Source: Aedoeadaptatus acetigenes (GTDB taxonomy: Bacteria; Bacillota; Clostridia; Tissierellales; Peptoniphilaceae). Taken from it: DNA of 64,000 nt. Each line of letters begins with the position of its first letter. Within the stretch, counting starts at the first letter, position 1. Shown in pieces: positions 33,511 to 41,467 of this stretch. Below the pieces are notes generated by a model. It was not told the origin of the DNA. It was given only the letters and a program-made list of their open reading frames with translations, and searched no databases. The position numbers and the translations under genes were made by a program. The stretch spans positions 97,276 to 161,275 of the forward strand of contig NZ_JAOQJD010000005.1 of assembly GCF_025566985.1 (NCBI RefSeq), given 5' to 3'.

Positions 33511-34020
33511 ATGGCAGTAAAAATCAGATTAAAGAGAATGGGTTCCAAGAAGAATCCCTTTTACAGAATCGTAGTAGCAGATTCCAGAAAACCGAGAGAC
33601 GGCCGTTTCATTGAAGAAATCGGTTATTACAACCCCTTAACGGAACCGAAGATTTTGCGCGTCGACGCCGACAAGGCAAACAGCTGGATTAAAAACGGCG
33701 CAAAACCCACGGATACCGTCGAACGTCTCTTCAAGGAAAATGCTGTTTATGAAGCAACCGGCAACTTCGATAACACCGACGTACAAAAGGCGAAGCGCGA
33801 AGAAAAAATGGCCGCCGAACGCAAGGCACGCGCCGAAAGAGAAGCTGAATTGGATCGCTTAGACGAAGAAGCAAAAGAAAAGAAAGCCAAAGAAGCTGAA
33901 GAAGCCAAAGCCAAAGCCGCAGCTGAAGCAGAAGCTGCCGAAGCTGAAGCGGAAGAAGCTGAAGGCGAAGAAGAAGTCGCAGAAGAAGCTGAAGCGGAAG
34001 AAGTTGCTGAAGAAGCATAA
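33511..34020 (+). CDS. rpsP: Ribosomal protein S16 with long acidic Ala/Glu tail
   Basis: Residues 1-85 are ordinary S16 of the small ribosomal subunit (AVKIRLKRMGSKKNPFYRIV, FIEEIGYYNP). Most S16 proteins end near residue 90. Here 80 or so more residues follow, first charged (KAKREEKMAAERKARAERE) and then almost only Glu and Ala. The DNA of this part is repetitive (GAAGCT/GAAGAA units). The tail probably forms an extended helix on the ribosome surface. Its function is unknown, though some actinobacterial S16 proteins also carry extensions. Confidence 0.96.
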   Translation: MAVKIRLKRMGSKKNPFYRIVVADSRKPRDGRFIEEIGYYNPLTEPKILRVDADKANSWIKNGAKPTDTVERLFKENAVYEATGNFDNTDVQKAKREEKMAAERKARAEREAELDRLDEEAKEKKAKEAEEAKAKAAAEAEAAEAEAEEAEGEEEVAEEAEAEEVAEEA

Positions 34021-34043
34021 GGTTCGAACCAGGAGGTGAGACC

Positions 34044-34283
34044 ATGGAAGCGTTAATTCACTACATCGTCTCGAAGCTCGTTATGGACCGAGAGTCCGTC
34101 GAAGTGATCGAAACCAGAGACGGCGACGAGGTCCACATCCAAGTGTATCTGAATCCCGACGACATGGGGCGCGTCATCGGACGTCAAGGAAAGATCGCCC
34201 GCTCCATTCGCAGCATCGCCAAAGCGGTGGGAACGAAAGAACAAGTGATGGTCTCGGTGGATTTCGATGCCAAAGAAGGATAA
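34044..34283 (+). CDS. khpA: KH-domain RNA-binding protein KhpA
   Basis: The 79-residue protein is a single KH domain with the loop GRQGK inside MGRVIGRQGKIARSI. KhpA forms a dimer with KhpB/Jag and binds many RNAs, and is linked to cell elongation in streptococci. The position between rpsP and rimM is the standard one. The start follows AGGAGGTGAG, and its end overlaps rimM by 17 bases. Confidence 0.95.
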   Translation: MEALIHYIVSKLVMDRESVEVIETRDGDEVHIQVYLNPDDMGRVIGRQGKIARSIRSIAKAVGTKEQVMVSVDFDAKEG

Positions 34284-34767
34284 AGTCCTCGTCGGATTAA
34301 TCACATCGGCCCACGGCATTCGCGGCATGGTGAAGGTCTATCACTACACGGATTCGCCGGATCGATTCAACACGATTCAGCGCGTCTACATCGAAGGCGA
34401 CGACGCCCTTCGGGCCGTCGAGTCGGCGTCGGTTCAAAAAAACATGGCCCTTGTAAAAATTCAGGGGGTGGATACGCGAAACGCGGCGGAAGGAATTTTG
34501 AAAAAGAAATTATTCATTCCTTTCGAGGATCGCAAGCCCCTTGAAAAAGACCAGTTTTTTATCGATGACTTGATCGGCCTGACCGTATCGACGCCCTCAG
34601 GCGATGTAATCGGCGAACTTACCGATGTGATGACCCAACACGGCAACGATATTTTAGTAATCGACACGGAAAAAGGCGAGGTACTCATCCCGTTTGTCAA
34701 AGCCTTTGTTCGTTCGGTCGATCAGGGCGGCATCGTCGTCGAGCCCATCGAGGGGATGCTTTCATGA
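34267..34767 (+). CDS. rimM: Ribosome maturation factor RimM
   Basis: RimM binds S19 and helps mature the 16S rRNA head. The 166-residue product has the N-terminal RimM domain (VGLITSAHGIRGMVKVYHYTD) and a C-terminal PRC-barrel (DLIGLTVSTPSGDVIGELTDV; ILVIDTEKGEVLIPFVKAFV). It starts within khpA and its stop overlaps trmD (ATGA), so the four genes are tightly coupled. Confidence 0.96.
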   Translation: MPKKDKVLVGLITSAHGIRGMVKVYHYTDSPDRFNTIQRVYIEGDDALRAVESASVQKNMALVKIQGVDTRNAAEGILKKKLFIPFEDRKPLEKDQFFIDDLIGLTVSTPSGDVIGELTDVMTQHGNDILVIDTEKGEVLIPFVKAFVRSVDQGGIVVEPIEGMLS

Positions 34768-35513
34768 GATTTACCGTACTGACTTTATTTCCGGAATTTG
34801 TCGATTCAATGAAGACCTATTCCGTTATCGGGCGTGCCGTGGACAAGGGCTTGATCCGACTGGACTGCGTCAATATCCGGGATTACACCACGGATAAGCA
34901 CAACAATGTGGACGATTACAGCTACGGTGGCGGACCGGGCATGGTTTTGCAGGCCCAGCCGGTTGCCGATGCCATATTAAAAAATCGCGGTTGGGACGGT
35001 CACGTCATCCATTTATCGCCGCGAGGCAAGGTCTTGACGCAATCGAAGCTGGAAGAACTGGCAAAGAAAGAGCACCTCGTTTTGGTCAACGGCCATTACG
35101 AAGGCATCGATCAGCGGGTCTTGGATCACTACATCGACGAAGAGATTTCCATCGGTGATTACGTCCTTTCCGGCGGAGAGCTGGGAAGCATGGTCTTAAT
35201 CGACGGCGTCAGTCGACTGATCGCAGGCGTCTTGAGCAACGAAGATTCGGCCGTGGAAGAATCCCACAGCCAAGGCCTTTTGGAACACGGGCACTACACC
35301 AGGCCCTATAATTTCAGAGGCTACTGCGTACCCGACGTGCTTATGAGCGGCAATCACCGAAAGATCAAAGAATATAGAAGAAGAGAAGCTCTGAAAGTGA
35401 CCTACGAGCGTAGGCCCGATCTGTTAGAGACAGCGGAGCTTTCGGAGTCGGACAAGAGTTTTTTACAGACTCTTAAAGAAAAACAAGAGGGGGAAAAGCA
35501 TGGACATCATTAA
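34764..35513 (+). CDS. trmD: tRNA (guanine-N1)-methyltransferase TrmD
   Basis: TrmD methylates G37 of tRNAs reading CNN codons, preventing frameshifts. The 249-residue SPOUT enzyme has LSPRGKVLTQ, NGHYEGIDQRV and the knot signature EISIGDYVLSGGELG, plus the C-terminal helical domain with YRRREALKVT. Its end overlaps rplS by 14 bases. Confidence 0.97.
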   Translation: MRFTVLTLFPEFVDSMKTYSVIGRAVDKGLIRLDCVNIRDYTTDKHNNVDDYSYGGGPGMVLQAQPVADAILKNRGWDGHVIHLSPRGKVLTQSKLEELAKKEHLVLVNGHYEGIDQRVLDHYIDEEISIGDYVLSGGELGSMVLIDGVSRLIAGVLSNEDSAVEESHSQGLLEHGHYTRPYNFRGYCVPDVLMSGNHRKIKEYRRREALKVTYERRPDLLETAELSESDKSFLQTLKEKQEGEKHGHH

Positions 35514-35844
35514 ATCCATTGAACAAGCGCAATTAAAAGACAATGTGCCTGAATTTAAAGCAGGCGACACCGTACAAGTAAACTACCGCATCATCGAAGG
35601 TTCCAGAGAAAGAATCCAAGCCTTCGAAGGCACCGTCATCAAACGTCAAGGCGGCGGCATCAACGAAACCTTTACCGTCAGACGCCTTTCCTATGGTGTC
35701 GGCGTCGAAAGAACATTCCCGGTACACTCTCCGAGAATCGCCGAAATCAAGGTATTAAAGCGTGGTAAAGTTCGTCGTGCAAAACTTTACTACTTACGCG
35801 ATCGCCAAGGTAAAGCGGCCAAAGTTAAAGAAAAGAAGTTTTAA
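35500..35844 (+). CDS. rplS: Ribosomal protein L19
   Basis: L19 sits at the interface between the ribosomal subunits. The 114-residue protein shows FKAGDTVQVNYRIIEGSRERIQ, EGTVIKRQGGGI, ETFTVRRLSYGVGVERTFPVHSP and a basic end (RAKLYYLRDRQGKAAKVKEKK). Length is standard. It is the last gene of the ylxM-rplS unit and is followed by a terminator. Confidence 0.97.
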   Translation: MDIIKSIEQAQLKDNVPEFKAGDTVQVNYRIIEGSRERIQAFEGTVIKRQGGGINETFTVRRLSYGVGVERTFPVHSPRIAEIKVLKRGKVRRAKLYYLRDRQGKAAKVKEKKF

Positions 35845-35850
35845 TTGTTT

Positions 35851-35880
35851 AGGCATTGCTTTTGCAGTGCCTATTCTTTT
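35851..35880 (+). terminator. Intrinsic terminator after rplS
   Basis: AGGCATTGC (35851-35859) pairs with GCAGTGCCT (35864-35872), nine pairs with one G-U around a TTTT loop. An A/T-rich tract with four T follows (35877-35880). Confidence 0.82.
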
Positions 35881-35915
35881 AAAATCTTTTCCTGTTTAAG
35901 AAAGTAGCAGGTACC

Positions 35916-37586
35916 ATGAAAAAACTACTTATATTGCTATTGGTTCTTGCCGGCGTATTATTTGGCGGTTACACCGTTTTAAATAAAGCGGGCGGCAACA
36001 ATCAATACTCTGAAACGTACAAAACCTTCCACATTATCTACGAAGATCAACTTGTGCCGGCAAAATATGCCATGCGCGAAGACGGTCAGTACTACATGTC
36101 CCTCGAAGGCGTGCAAAAATACCTGGACGACTCGGCGCACTACGATGAAGCAAAGGCTGCCGTCGTCTTCAACAACAAGAGCGGCGAAAAAGTCTTGCCT
36201 TTAGACAGCAAGGAAGCCACGGTGAACGGTGGTAAAATCGGTTTAAGAGATCCCCTCGTTAAAAAGGACGATCAAATCTTTATTCCGGTGGAAGCCTTCG
36301 TTCACGATTATCCCATTGCCATGAATTACGAAAAGGACAAAAATGTCCTGGTCATGGACAATCGCATGAAAAAACACGCCGCAGGTACACTGGCCGGCGA
36401 CGGCGTGAATTTACGTGAATCCGACACCACGGATTCGCCCATTGTCGCCACCTTAAAAGCCGATGCCAAGCTTTGGGTTTACGGCAAAAAAGGCGATTGG
36501 TATCGCGTCAGAGAGCAAGACGGCTACCTTGGGTGGATACGCGAAGATAATTTGCAGGTTGAAACCCTGGACGGCGGCGAGTACACGGCGGACAGCGGCC
36601 TCGTGCAGCAATCGGCCGTTAAAAAGCCTCTGAATATTACCTACGACTACACCTATGCCCAAGTGAAGGACGAAGTCATTGCGGGCATCAAGAAAATCGA
36701 CGGTTTGGACGTGGTGATTCCCACGTGGTTTTCCGTGGAAAATGCCCAAGGAGACATTCGTGACCGCGGAGATATACGCTACGTCGAAAATTACGCAAAA
36801 TTAGGCGTGGCCACCTGGGCCTATCTGGACAACAGTTTCGATCCCGAGCTGACCCATCAATTCCTGCAAAATGAAGAGGCGCGGAAAAGGGCTGTATCCA
36901 CCTACGTGAATTTTGCCAAAGCCTACGGCATGAAGGGCATTAATATCGACTTTGAAAACACCAAAGTGGAAGATCGCGATGCCTTAACGACCTTTGTCAG
37001 AGAAGTGGCCGAAGAGGCCCGGGCGGCAGACCTGTTAGTTTCCGTCTGCGTCACGCCGCAGATTTCTAAAAATGTGGAAAATGAGCTTTACGACCGCAAG
37101 GCCTTGGCCGAAATCTGCGACTATGTGGTCTTAATGGCCTACGACCAACACTGGGGAAGCTCCGAAAAAGCCGGATCCGTCGCCGAATACAAATGGGTGG
37201 AAGGCAATATCAACCTCAGCCTAAAAGATATTCCGCCGGAAAAATTCATTCTTTCCGTGCCCTTCTATGCCCGTTTGTGGAAAGAAGGAGACAAGGGGCT
37301 TACATCCAGTGCTGTGGGCATGAAAACCACAGCCGATTACGTCACGGCCCATGGTTTAAATCCTACGTGGGACGATGAAGCGAAGCAGTACACCATCGAG
37401 CAAAGCGTGAACGGAAAGAGCGAAAAGATTTGGATCGAAAACGCGGAATCCGTCAGCTGGAAGGTGTCTTTGATGCGCAAATACAATTTGGCGGGGATTT
37501 CTTCCTGGCGTCTCGGATTCGAGACACCGGATGTGTGGGGTGCCATGGCGGATCAATTCAGTAAATACCGCTATCCCTATCAATAG
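35916..37586 (+). CDS. Membrane-anchored SH3 + GH18-like glycoside hydrolase
   Basis: The 556-residue protein has an N-terminal signal anchor (KKLLILLLVLAGVLFGGYTV). Next comes a copper-amine-oxidase-N-like region (about 45-150), a bacterial SH3 domain (about 155-215, GDGVNLRESDTTDSPIVA, DGYLGWIRED) and a GH18 barrel (about 230-550). The catalytic motif is GINIDFEN, with acid/base Glu347. The outer Asp of the usual DxxDxDxE is replaced by Lys and the next by Asn, as in spore-type YdhD/SleL-like hydrolases. It probably trims peptidoglycan or glycans at the cell surface. It follows a terminator, so a separate promoter is expected. Confidence 0.88.
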   Translation: MKKLLILLLVLAGVLFGGYTVLNKAGGNNQYSETYKTFHIIYEDQLVPAKYAMREDGQYYMSLEGVQKYLDDSAHYDEAKAAVVFNNKSGEKVLPLDSKEATVNGGKIGLRDPLVKKDDQIFIPVEAFVHDYPIAMNYEKDKNVLVMDNRMKKHAAGTLAGDGVNLRESDTTDSPIVATLKADAKLWVYGKKGDWYRVREQDGYLGWIREDNLQVETLDGGEYTADSGLVQQSAVKKPLNITYDYTYAQVKDEVIAGIKKIDGLDVVIPTWFSVENAQGDIRDRGDIRYVENYAKLGVATWAYLDNSFDPELTHQFLQNEEARKRAVSTYVNFAKAYGMKGINIDFENTKVEDRDALTTFVREVAEEARAADLLVSVCVTPQISKNVENELYDRKALAEICDYVVLMAYDQHWGSSEKAGSVAEYKWVEGNINLSLKDIPPEKFILSVPFYARLWKEGDKGLTSSAVGMKTTADYVTAHGLNPTWDDEAKQYTIEQSVNGKSEKIWIENAESVSWKVSLMRKYNLAGISSWRLGFETPDVWGAMADQFSKYRYPYQ

Positions 37587-37589
37587 AAA

Positions 37590-37617
37590 TTGCATATTTC
37601 GGAAATTTTGATATAAT
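37590..37617 (+). promoter_or_regulatory. Promoter of the phospholipase C-like gene
   Basis: TTGCAT (37590-37595) and TATAAT (37612-37617) with a 16-base spacer lie 37 bases before the start. The TGA directly before the -10 resembles an extended -10 element. Confidence 0.7.
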
Positions 37618-37653
37618 GGCAGAGGAAGATGGAATAAAGACAAAGGAGTGTTC

Positions 37654-38289
37654 ATGGTACCTGAAACACATCGTATTATCGCCGGTGAGGTGCGAAATCG
37701 CATCATAGAGGATTACGGCATTATTTTAGATGAATCGAAAATGTTGCGCGGATCCATTGCACCGGATGTGTATCCCAAGTATAAATTTATTCCCCATTAT
37801 TATGATGAAAGCATCGATTACGTCGTCGAAAAAATCGTAGCTCTGGTTCCCTATATGTCGGAGCTCCTCAACGATACGGCCTGGAAGGATTTGTTAAACC
37901 TTCCCGTCAGCTACAAGATCGGCGTCATCAGCCACTATTTGTGCGATTACATGACCCATCCCCACGCTCGCCGCATTCGCTGCACCTCCATGAAAGATAT
38001 GAAATCCCACATGCTTTACGAAAAAGACCTAAACCGCCACGTAAGAAAACACGGCGTTGATCGGGATTGCATTTCCAATATGGAAATGGGCAGCTTCCAA
38101 GGCGACAAAGGCGATCTTCGCGTCTATGTAAAAGAACAGATCGCGGCCTTGATCGAGCTTTATAAAAAAGAAACCATCACATTTAGAAACGATGCGAATT
38201 TCGCCTATATCGTGAATGTGTTTATATCAAATGTAGTTTGCGAAGCGGCCTTAAGTTATCAAAAGGTCGGACAAGTTCAAATGGCATAA
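37654..38289 (+). CDS. Zinc-dependent phospholipase C-like protein
   Basis: The 211-residue protein fits the zinc-dependent phospholipase C / S1-P1-like fold. H6 follows the N-terminus (VPETHRIIAGEV), D38 lies in GSIAPDVYPKY, H48 follows, and the metal motif H94-x3-D98-x3-H102-x-H104 is in ISHYLCDYMTHPHA. Classical enzymes are secreted and use their mature N-terminal Trp. Here there is no signal peptide and no such Trp, so this is an intracellular relative of uncertain activity. ATG at 37654 follows AAAGGAG and is chosen over GTG at 37648. Confidence 0.8.
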   Translation: MVPETHRIIAGEVRNRIIEDYGIILDESKMLRGSIAPDVYPKYKFIPHYYDESIDYVVEKIVALVPYMSELLNDTAWKDLLNLPVSYKIGVISHYLCDYMTHPHARRIRCTSMKDMKSHMLYEKDLNRHVRKHGVDRDCISNMEMGSFQGDKGDLRVYVKEQIAALIELYKKETITFRNDANFAYIVNVFISNVVCEAALSYQKVGQVQMA

Positions 38290-38494
38290 CCTTTGAAGAG
38301 AAGGGAAGCAGGACGGCTTATATTCAGCGAGGCATGTCGGTGAAAGATGCTTATAGGTCCCTGCGGAAAACATCTCGGAGGTTCTGCTCTCAAAAGGGCA
38401 GACGGTTTTACCCGTTATTTTGTAATAGAGTATGAAGTACTCGAACAGGTGGCATAGCGAATTTTTCGTCCGTTTGATGAAGAATTCGCTTTTT
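38290..38494 (+). promoter_or_regulatory. T-box riboswitch (asparagine) controlling asnA
   Basis: The leader shows Stem I with base pairing of GAGA...GCAG (from 38298) to CTGC...TCTC (38384-38391). The AG-bulge sequence AGCGA is at 38326-38330 and the apical loop GGTGAAA at 38339-38345. A specifier candidate AAC followed by A is at 38369-38371. The T-box core AGGTGGCATAGCG is at 38447-38459. TGGC in the core would pair with the GCCA end of tRNA-Asn, whose discriminator is G. Uncharged tRNA-Asn should block the terminator at 38456-38494 and turn on asnA. Confidence 0.93.
38456..38494 (+). terminator. T-box-controlled terminator
   Basis: AGCGAATT (38456-38463) pairs perfectly with AATTCGCT (38483-38490) followed by a T-run. 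Its 5' arm overlaps the T-box core, so formation of the antiterminator excludes it. Confidence 0.92.
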
Positions 38495-38511
38495 GTATTG
38501 AAGGAGAAAAG

Positions 38512-39510
38512 ATGAGAAACAATTCTGAAGCGACAAAATTTACAATCAAAGAAACACAAATCGCCATTAAAAGTTTAAAAGATTATTTTGAGAGAGATTT
38601 GGCGAATACATTAAATTTAACCCGCGTCTCGGCGCCTTTATTTGTGCGTCCGGAAACGGGCTTAAACGATAATTTAAGCGGCGTGGAAAAGGCCGTGTCA
38701 TTCAAGCTGCGTAAGTACGACATTGATGTGGAAATTGTGCAGTCCTTGGCGAAATGGAAGCGCAACGCCCTGAAGGCCTATGGATTTGACTATTACGAAG
38801 GTCTTTACACGGACATGAACGCCATTCGCCCCGACGAAGAGCTGGACGCCATTCATTCCATTTACGTGGACCAATGGGATTGGGAAAAAGTGATTCGCAA
38901 GGAAGATCGCACCGATGCCTATTTGCATTTTATCGTTTCGGAAATCTATTCGGTTTTTCTCCGCACGGAGACTTACATTAACAGCGTCTACCCCAATATT
39001 CTCTCGAGAAAATTGCCCTCATCCATTTACTTTATGACGGCACAGGAATTGGAGGACAAGTATCCGGATCTGAGCCCGAAGGATCGGGAGTACGCCATTT
39101 GTCGCGAGAAAAAAGCGGTGTTTTTACAAGGCATCGGAAAAGAACTTGCAGGCGGCGCGCCCCACGACGGCCGCAGCCCGGACTACGACGATTGGGATTT
39201 AAACGGGGACATTTTATTCTACAATCCCACGACGGATTCGGTGATCGAGCTTTCTTCCATGGGCATTCGCGTGGACGAAGAAAGCTTGATGCGCCAATTG
39301 GAAGTGGCCGGCGAAACGGATCGCCTGAAGATGAAGTACCACAAGGATCTTTTGGCCGGGGAGTTACCCTATACCGTGGGCGGCGGCATCGGCCAATCGC
39401 GAATCTGCATGTTCTTTTTGGAAAAGAAGTCCATCGCCGAGGTGCAAGCGTCCGTATGGCCTGAGGATTTTCTCCTGGAATCGAAACTTCGAGGAGAAGA
39501 TGTGCTTTAA
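38512..39510 (+). CDS. asnA: Aspartate-ammonia ligase (asparagine synthetase A)
   Basis: AsnA makes asparagine from aspartate, ammonia and ATP. The 332-residue product aligns in pattern with AsnA, an aspartyl-tRNA-synthetase-like fold. Visible pieces are TQIAIKSLKDYFERDLANTL, RVSAPLFVRPETGLNDNLSG, KWKRNALKAYGF, HSIYVDQWDWEKVI and the C-terminal GGGIGQSRICMFFL. Start follows AAGGAG. Expression is set by the T-box leader, consistent with asparagine demand. Confidence 0.96.
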   Translation: MRNNSEATKFTIKETQIAIKSLKDYFERDLANTLNLTRVSAPLFVRPETGLNDNLSGVEKAVSFKLRKYDIDVEIVQSLAKWKRNALKAYGFDYYEGLYTDMNAIRPDEELDAIHSIYVDQWDWEKVIRKEDRTDAYLHFIVSEIYSVFLRTETYINSVYPNILSRKLPSSIYFMTAQELEDKYPDLSPKDREYAICREKKAVFLQGIGKELAGGAPHDGRSPDYDDWDLNGDILFYNPTTDSVIELSSMGIRVDEESLMRQLEVAGETDRLKMKYHKDLLAGELPYTVGGGIGQSRICMFFLEKKSIAEVQASVWPEDFLLESKLRGEDVL

Positions 39511-39528
39511 AAGGCCGTGAATTCTCTC

Positions 39529-39552
39529 GTGCTTTATGATAAAATAAAGCAC
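39529..39552 (+). promoter_or_regulatory. Perfect palindrome before an unknown gene
   Basis: GTGCTTTAT (39529-39537) and ATAAAGCAC (39544-39552) are perfect inverted arms around GATAAA. No T-run follows, so it is not a terminator. The half-site GTGCTTTA also occurs at 39502-39509 across the asnA stop. It lies 4-7 bases before the ribosome site, so a repressor operator or an RNA hairpin that controls translation is possible. Confidence 0.65.
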
Positions 39553-39568
39553 AATAAGGAGGAAAGGC

Positions 39569-40327
39569 ATGTCCGTACAAAACGCGCAATTGAATGACAA
39601 GACGTTAAATTTCGTCGACATGAAAGCGAAGCTCACACAGAAGTTTTTGTATGGAGCGGACAGCTCGGCCATGCAGCTCCTTTTAAATTTGTATGATCTG
39701 GAAGAAAAGATCCACAATATCTTTCCTTCCTACGTCTCGATGAAAAATCTCAAGAAGGACATTTTGTCCTTTCTGCGACGCAAAGAAAATCGCGCCCTCT
39801 TTGCAAACAGCTTAACCGACGCGATTTACGACGACATCAATCGCTTTGAGCTCGTCATGTATTTGGCCGGCTACAAATGCGGTTACAGCGCGGCATCGGA
39901 GGCCAACGAACTGGAGGTCATCGCCCTCAGGCACATCGACCTGTGCCATCTCTTTGAGCGAAAGGTGCTGTTCCACTACGATGTGGAATATGAGGATGTG
40001 CGGCGCTTCCGCAAAGAGGCCATTAATCGGCACATGTACTCCATCGGAGGCGGTGCCCCCATTCAGGAACAGGCCCGCCGGTTTTCGAAAGCGGTATTAA
40101 AGCGCAAAGTATTGACCCTAAACCACTATGTGGACCGGCAATTGCAAATGGATTTTCAAAGCCCGAAAAAGTTGTATCGCGAGTCGGACTACGTATTGAC
40201 CCGGGAAGAGCTGGTCGGTTTAAATCGCAAATTAAAGAATTTTTTATACCGAGACGGACTCAGAATCTATTTGTCGGCCTACTGGTGTGGCATTAACGAT
40301 TCGGTTTTAAGAAGATATCGTCCGTAA
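39569..40327 (+). CDS. Unknown 252-residue soluble protein
   Basis: I do not recognise the family. The protein is largely helical, has no signal or membrane segment, and is rich in Tyr, Arg and Leu. The first half (FVDMKAKLTQKFLYGADSSA, YDLEEKIHNIFPSYV) and the middle (FELVMYLAGYKCGYSAASEA, NELEVIALRHIDLCHLFERK) suggest helical bundles. The C-terminal part has LNRKLKNFLYRDGLRIYLSAYWCG. It has a good AAGGAGG site, a palindrome before it and a terminator after it, so it forms its own unit between asnA and ruvC. Confidence 0.8.
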   Translation: MSVQNAQLNDKTLNFVDMKAKLTQKFLYGADSSAMQLLLNLYDLEEKIHNIFPSYVSMKNLKKDILSFLRRKENRALFANSLTDAIYDDINRFELVMYLAGYKCGYSAASEANELEVIALRHIDLCHLFERKVLFHYDVEYEDVRRFRKEAINRHMYSIGGGAPIQEQARRFSKAVLKRKVLTLNHYVDRQLQMDFQSPKKLYRESDYVLTREELVGLNRKLKNFLYRDGLRIYLSAYWCGINDSVLRRYRP

Positions 40328-40330
40328 TCG

Positions 40331-40355
40331 AAGGGCTCTGAGGGGCCCTTTTTTT
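40331..40355 (+). terminator. Intrinsic terminator before ruvC
   Basis: AAGGGC (40331-40336) pairs with GCCCTT (40345-40350), extendable by two pairs, and is followed by T. The ruvC ribosome site begins right after the T-run, so the ruv promoter must lie upstream of or within this gene, or read-through is used. Confidence 0.8.
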
Positions 40356-40365
40356 AAGGAGTTTT

Positions 40366-40860
40366 ATGAGAGTTTTGGGAATCGATCCGGGCCTCGCCAC
40401 CATGGGCTATGGTATTATCGACGTGGAGGGCAATCGCCTTCGTGCCGTGGAGTACGGCACCATTGAAACGGCAAGCAAGACGGATTATCCGAAACGCCTG
40501 TATCAGCTTCACGTGGAACTGAAAAAAATCATCGAAGATACCCGCCCCGACGAGGTAGCCATGGAGGAGCTGTTTTTCAATAAGAACATTACCACGGCTA
40601 TTTCCGTGGCTCAGGCCCGGGGCGTGGAAATATTGACTTGCATGGAAATGGGCCTGCCGATTTACGAATACACGCCCCTGCAGATTAAACAGGCCGTGGT
40701 GGGCTACGGCAGGGCGGAGAAGCATCAGGTGCAGGAAATGGTGAAGATGTTTTTGCATTTAAAAGACATTCCCAAGCCCGACGATGCCGCCGACGGGCTG
40801 GCCATCGCCATTACCCATATCCATTCGGCGAAGAGCAAAGCACATTTTGAATTGAAGTAG
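40366..40860 (+). CDS. ruvC: Holliday junction endonuclease RuvC
   Basis: RuvC resolves Holliday junctions moved by RuvAB. The 164-residue protein has the catalytic acids in LGIDPGL (D7), AMEELFF (E67/E68) and a C-terminal KPDDAADGLAIAI, with the conserved TPLQIKQAVVGYGRAEKHQVQ. Start follows AAGGAG. First gene of a ruvC-ruvA-ruvB block. Confidence 0.97.
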   Translation: MRVLGIDPGLATMGYGIIDVEGNRLRAVEYGTIETASKTDYPKRLYQLHVELKKIIEDTRPDEVAMEELFFNKNITTAISVAQARGVEILTCMEMGLPIYEYTPLQIKQAVVGYGRAEKHQVQEMVKMFLHLKDIPKPDDAADGLAIAITHIHSAKSKAHFELK

Positions 40861-40867
40861 GTGGCAT

Positions 40868-41458
40868 ATGATCGATCGCATAGGCGGCATAATTTTAGAA
40901 AAAAAATTAGACGGCGTCGTCGTTGAAACGGGAGGATTCGGCCTTTTGGTCTATCTCCCCGGATCCGATCTCGGTAGAGTCGACGAAGGGGATCGCGCGA
41001 CGATTTACACGTATCTGCAAGTGAAAGATGACGGATTTTCCCTCTTCGGCTTTTTGGATGAGAAGGACAGGGAGTTGTTTCTTCTGTTAATCGGCGTCAC
41101 CGGCGTTGGCCCGAAAGTGGCCATGGGTATTTTCGGGCGATTTTCCGCCGGCGATGTGATTTATTTTATCCAAAACGGCGACGCGAAATCATTAACGGAA
41201 GCGCCGGGTATCGGAAAGAAGACGGCGGAGCGCTTGCTCTTGGAGCTGAAAGATAAGGTAAAGGGGCTGAGCGCACAGGTACCTCACGGGGAATTTGCGC
41301 CCGCTCCCGCGCAGGGTGCAGTGCAAGAGGCCATGGACGCTCTTGAAGGGCTCGGCTACGCCACCAATGAAGCGAAGGCGGCGATTCAAGGGATTGACAG
41401 CGACGATGTGGAAGTTTTGTTAAAGGCGGCGTTGAAGCGTCTCGCCATGAAGGGGTAA
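40868..41458 (+). CDS. ruvA: Holliday junction DNA helicase subunit RuvA
   Basis: RuvA binds the four-way junction and loads RuvB. The 196-residue product has an OB-fold domain (MIDRIGGIILEKKLDGVVVE), helix-hairpin-helix motifs (LIGVTGVGPKVAMGI and TEAPGIGKKTAERLLLEL) and the C-terminal RuvB-contact domain (AMDALEGLGYATNEAKAAIQ). It starts 7 bases after ruvC. Confidence 0.97.
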   Translation: MIDRIGGIILEKKLDGVVVETGGFGLLVYLPGSDLGRVDEGDRATIYTYLQVKDDGFSLFGFLDEKDRELFLLLIGVTGVGPKVAMGIFGRFSAGDVIYFIQNGDAKSLTEAPGIGKKTAERLLLELKDKVKGLSAQVPHGEFAPAPAQGAVQEAMDALEGLGYATNEAKAAIQGIDSDDVEVLLKAALKRLAMKG

Positions 41459-41467
41459 GGAGGGCCT

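Noticed and set aside
33731..34045. Leu/Gln-rich minus-strand frame opposite the S16 tail
   Set aside because: Same cause: it mirrors the Glu/Ala repeat on the coding strand.
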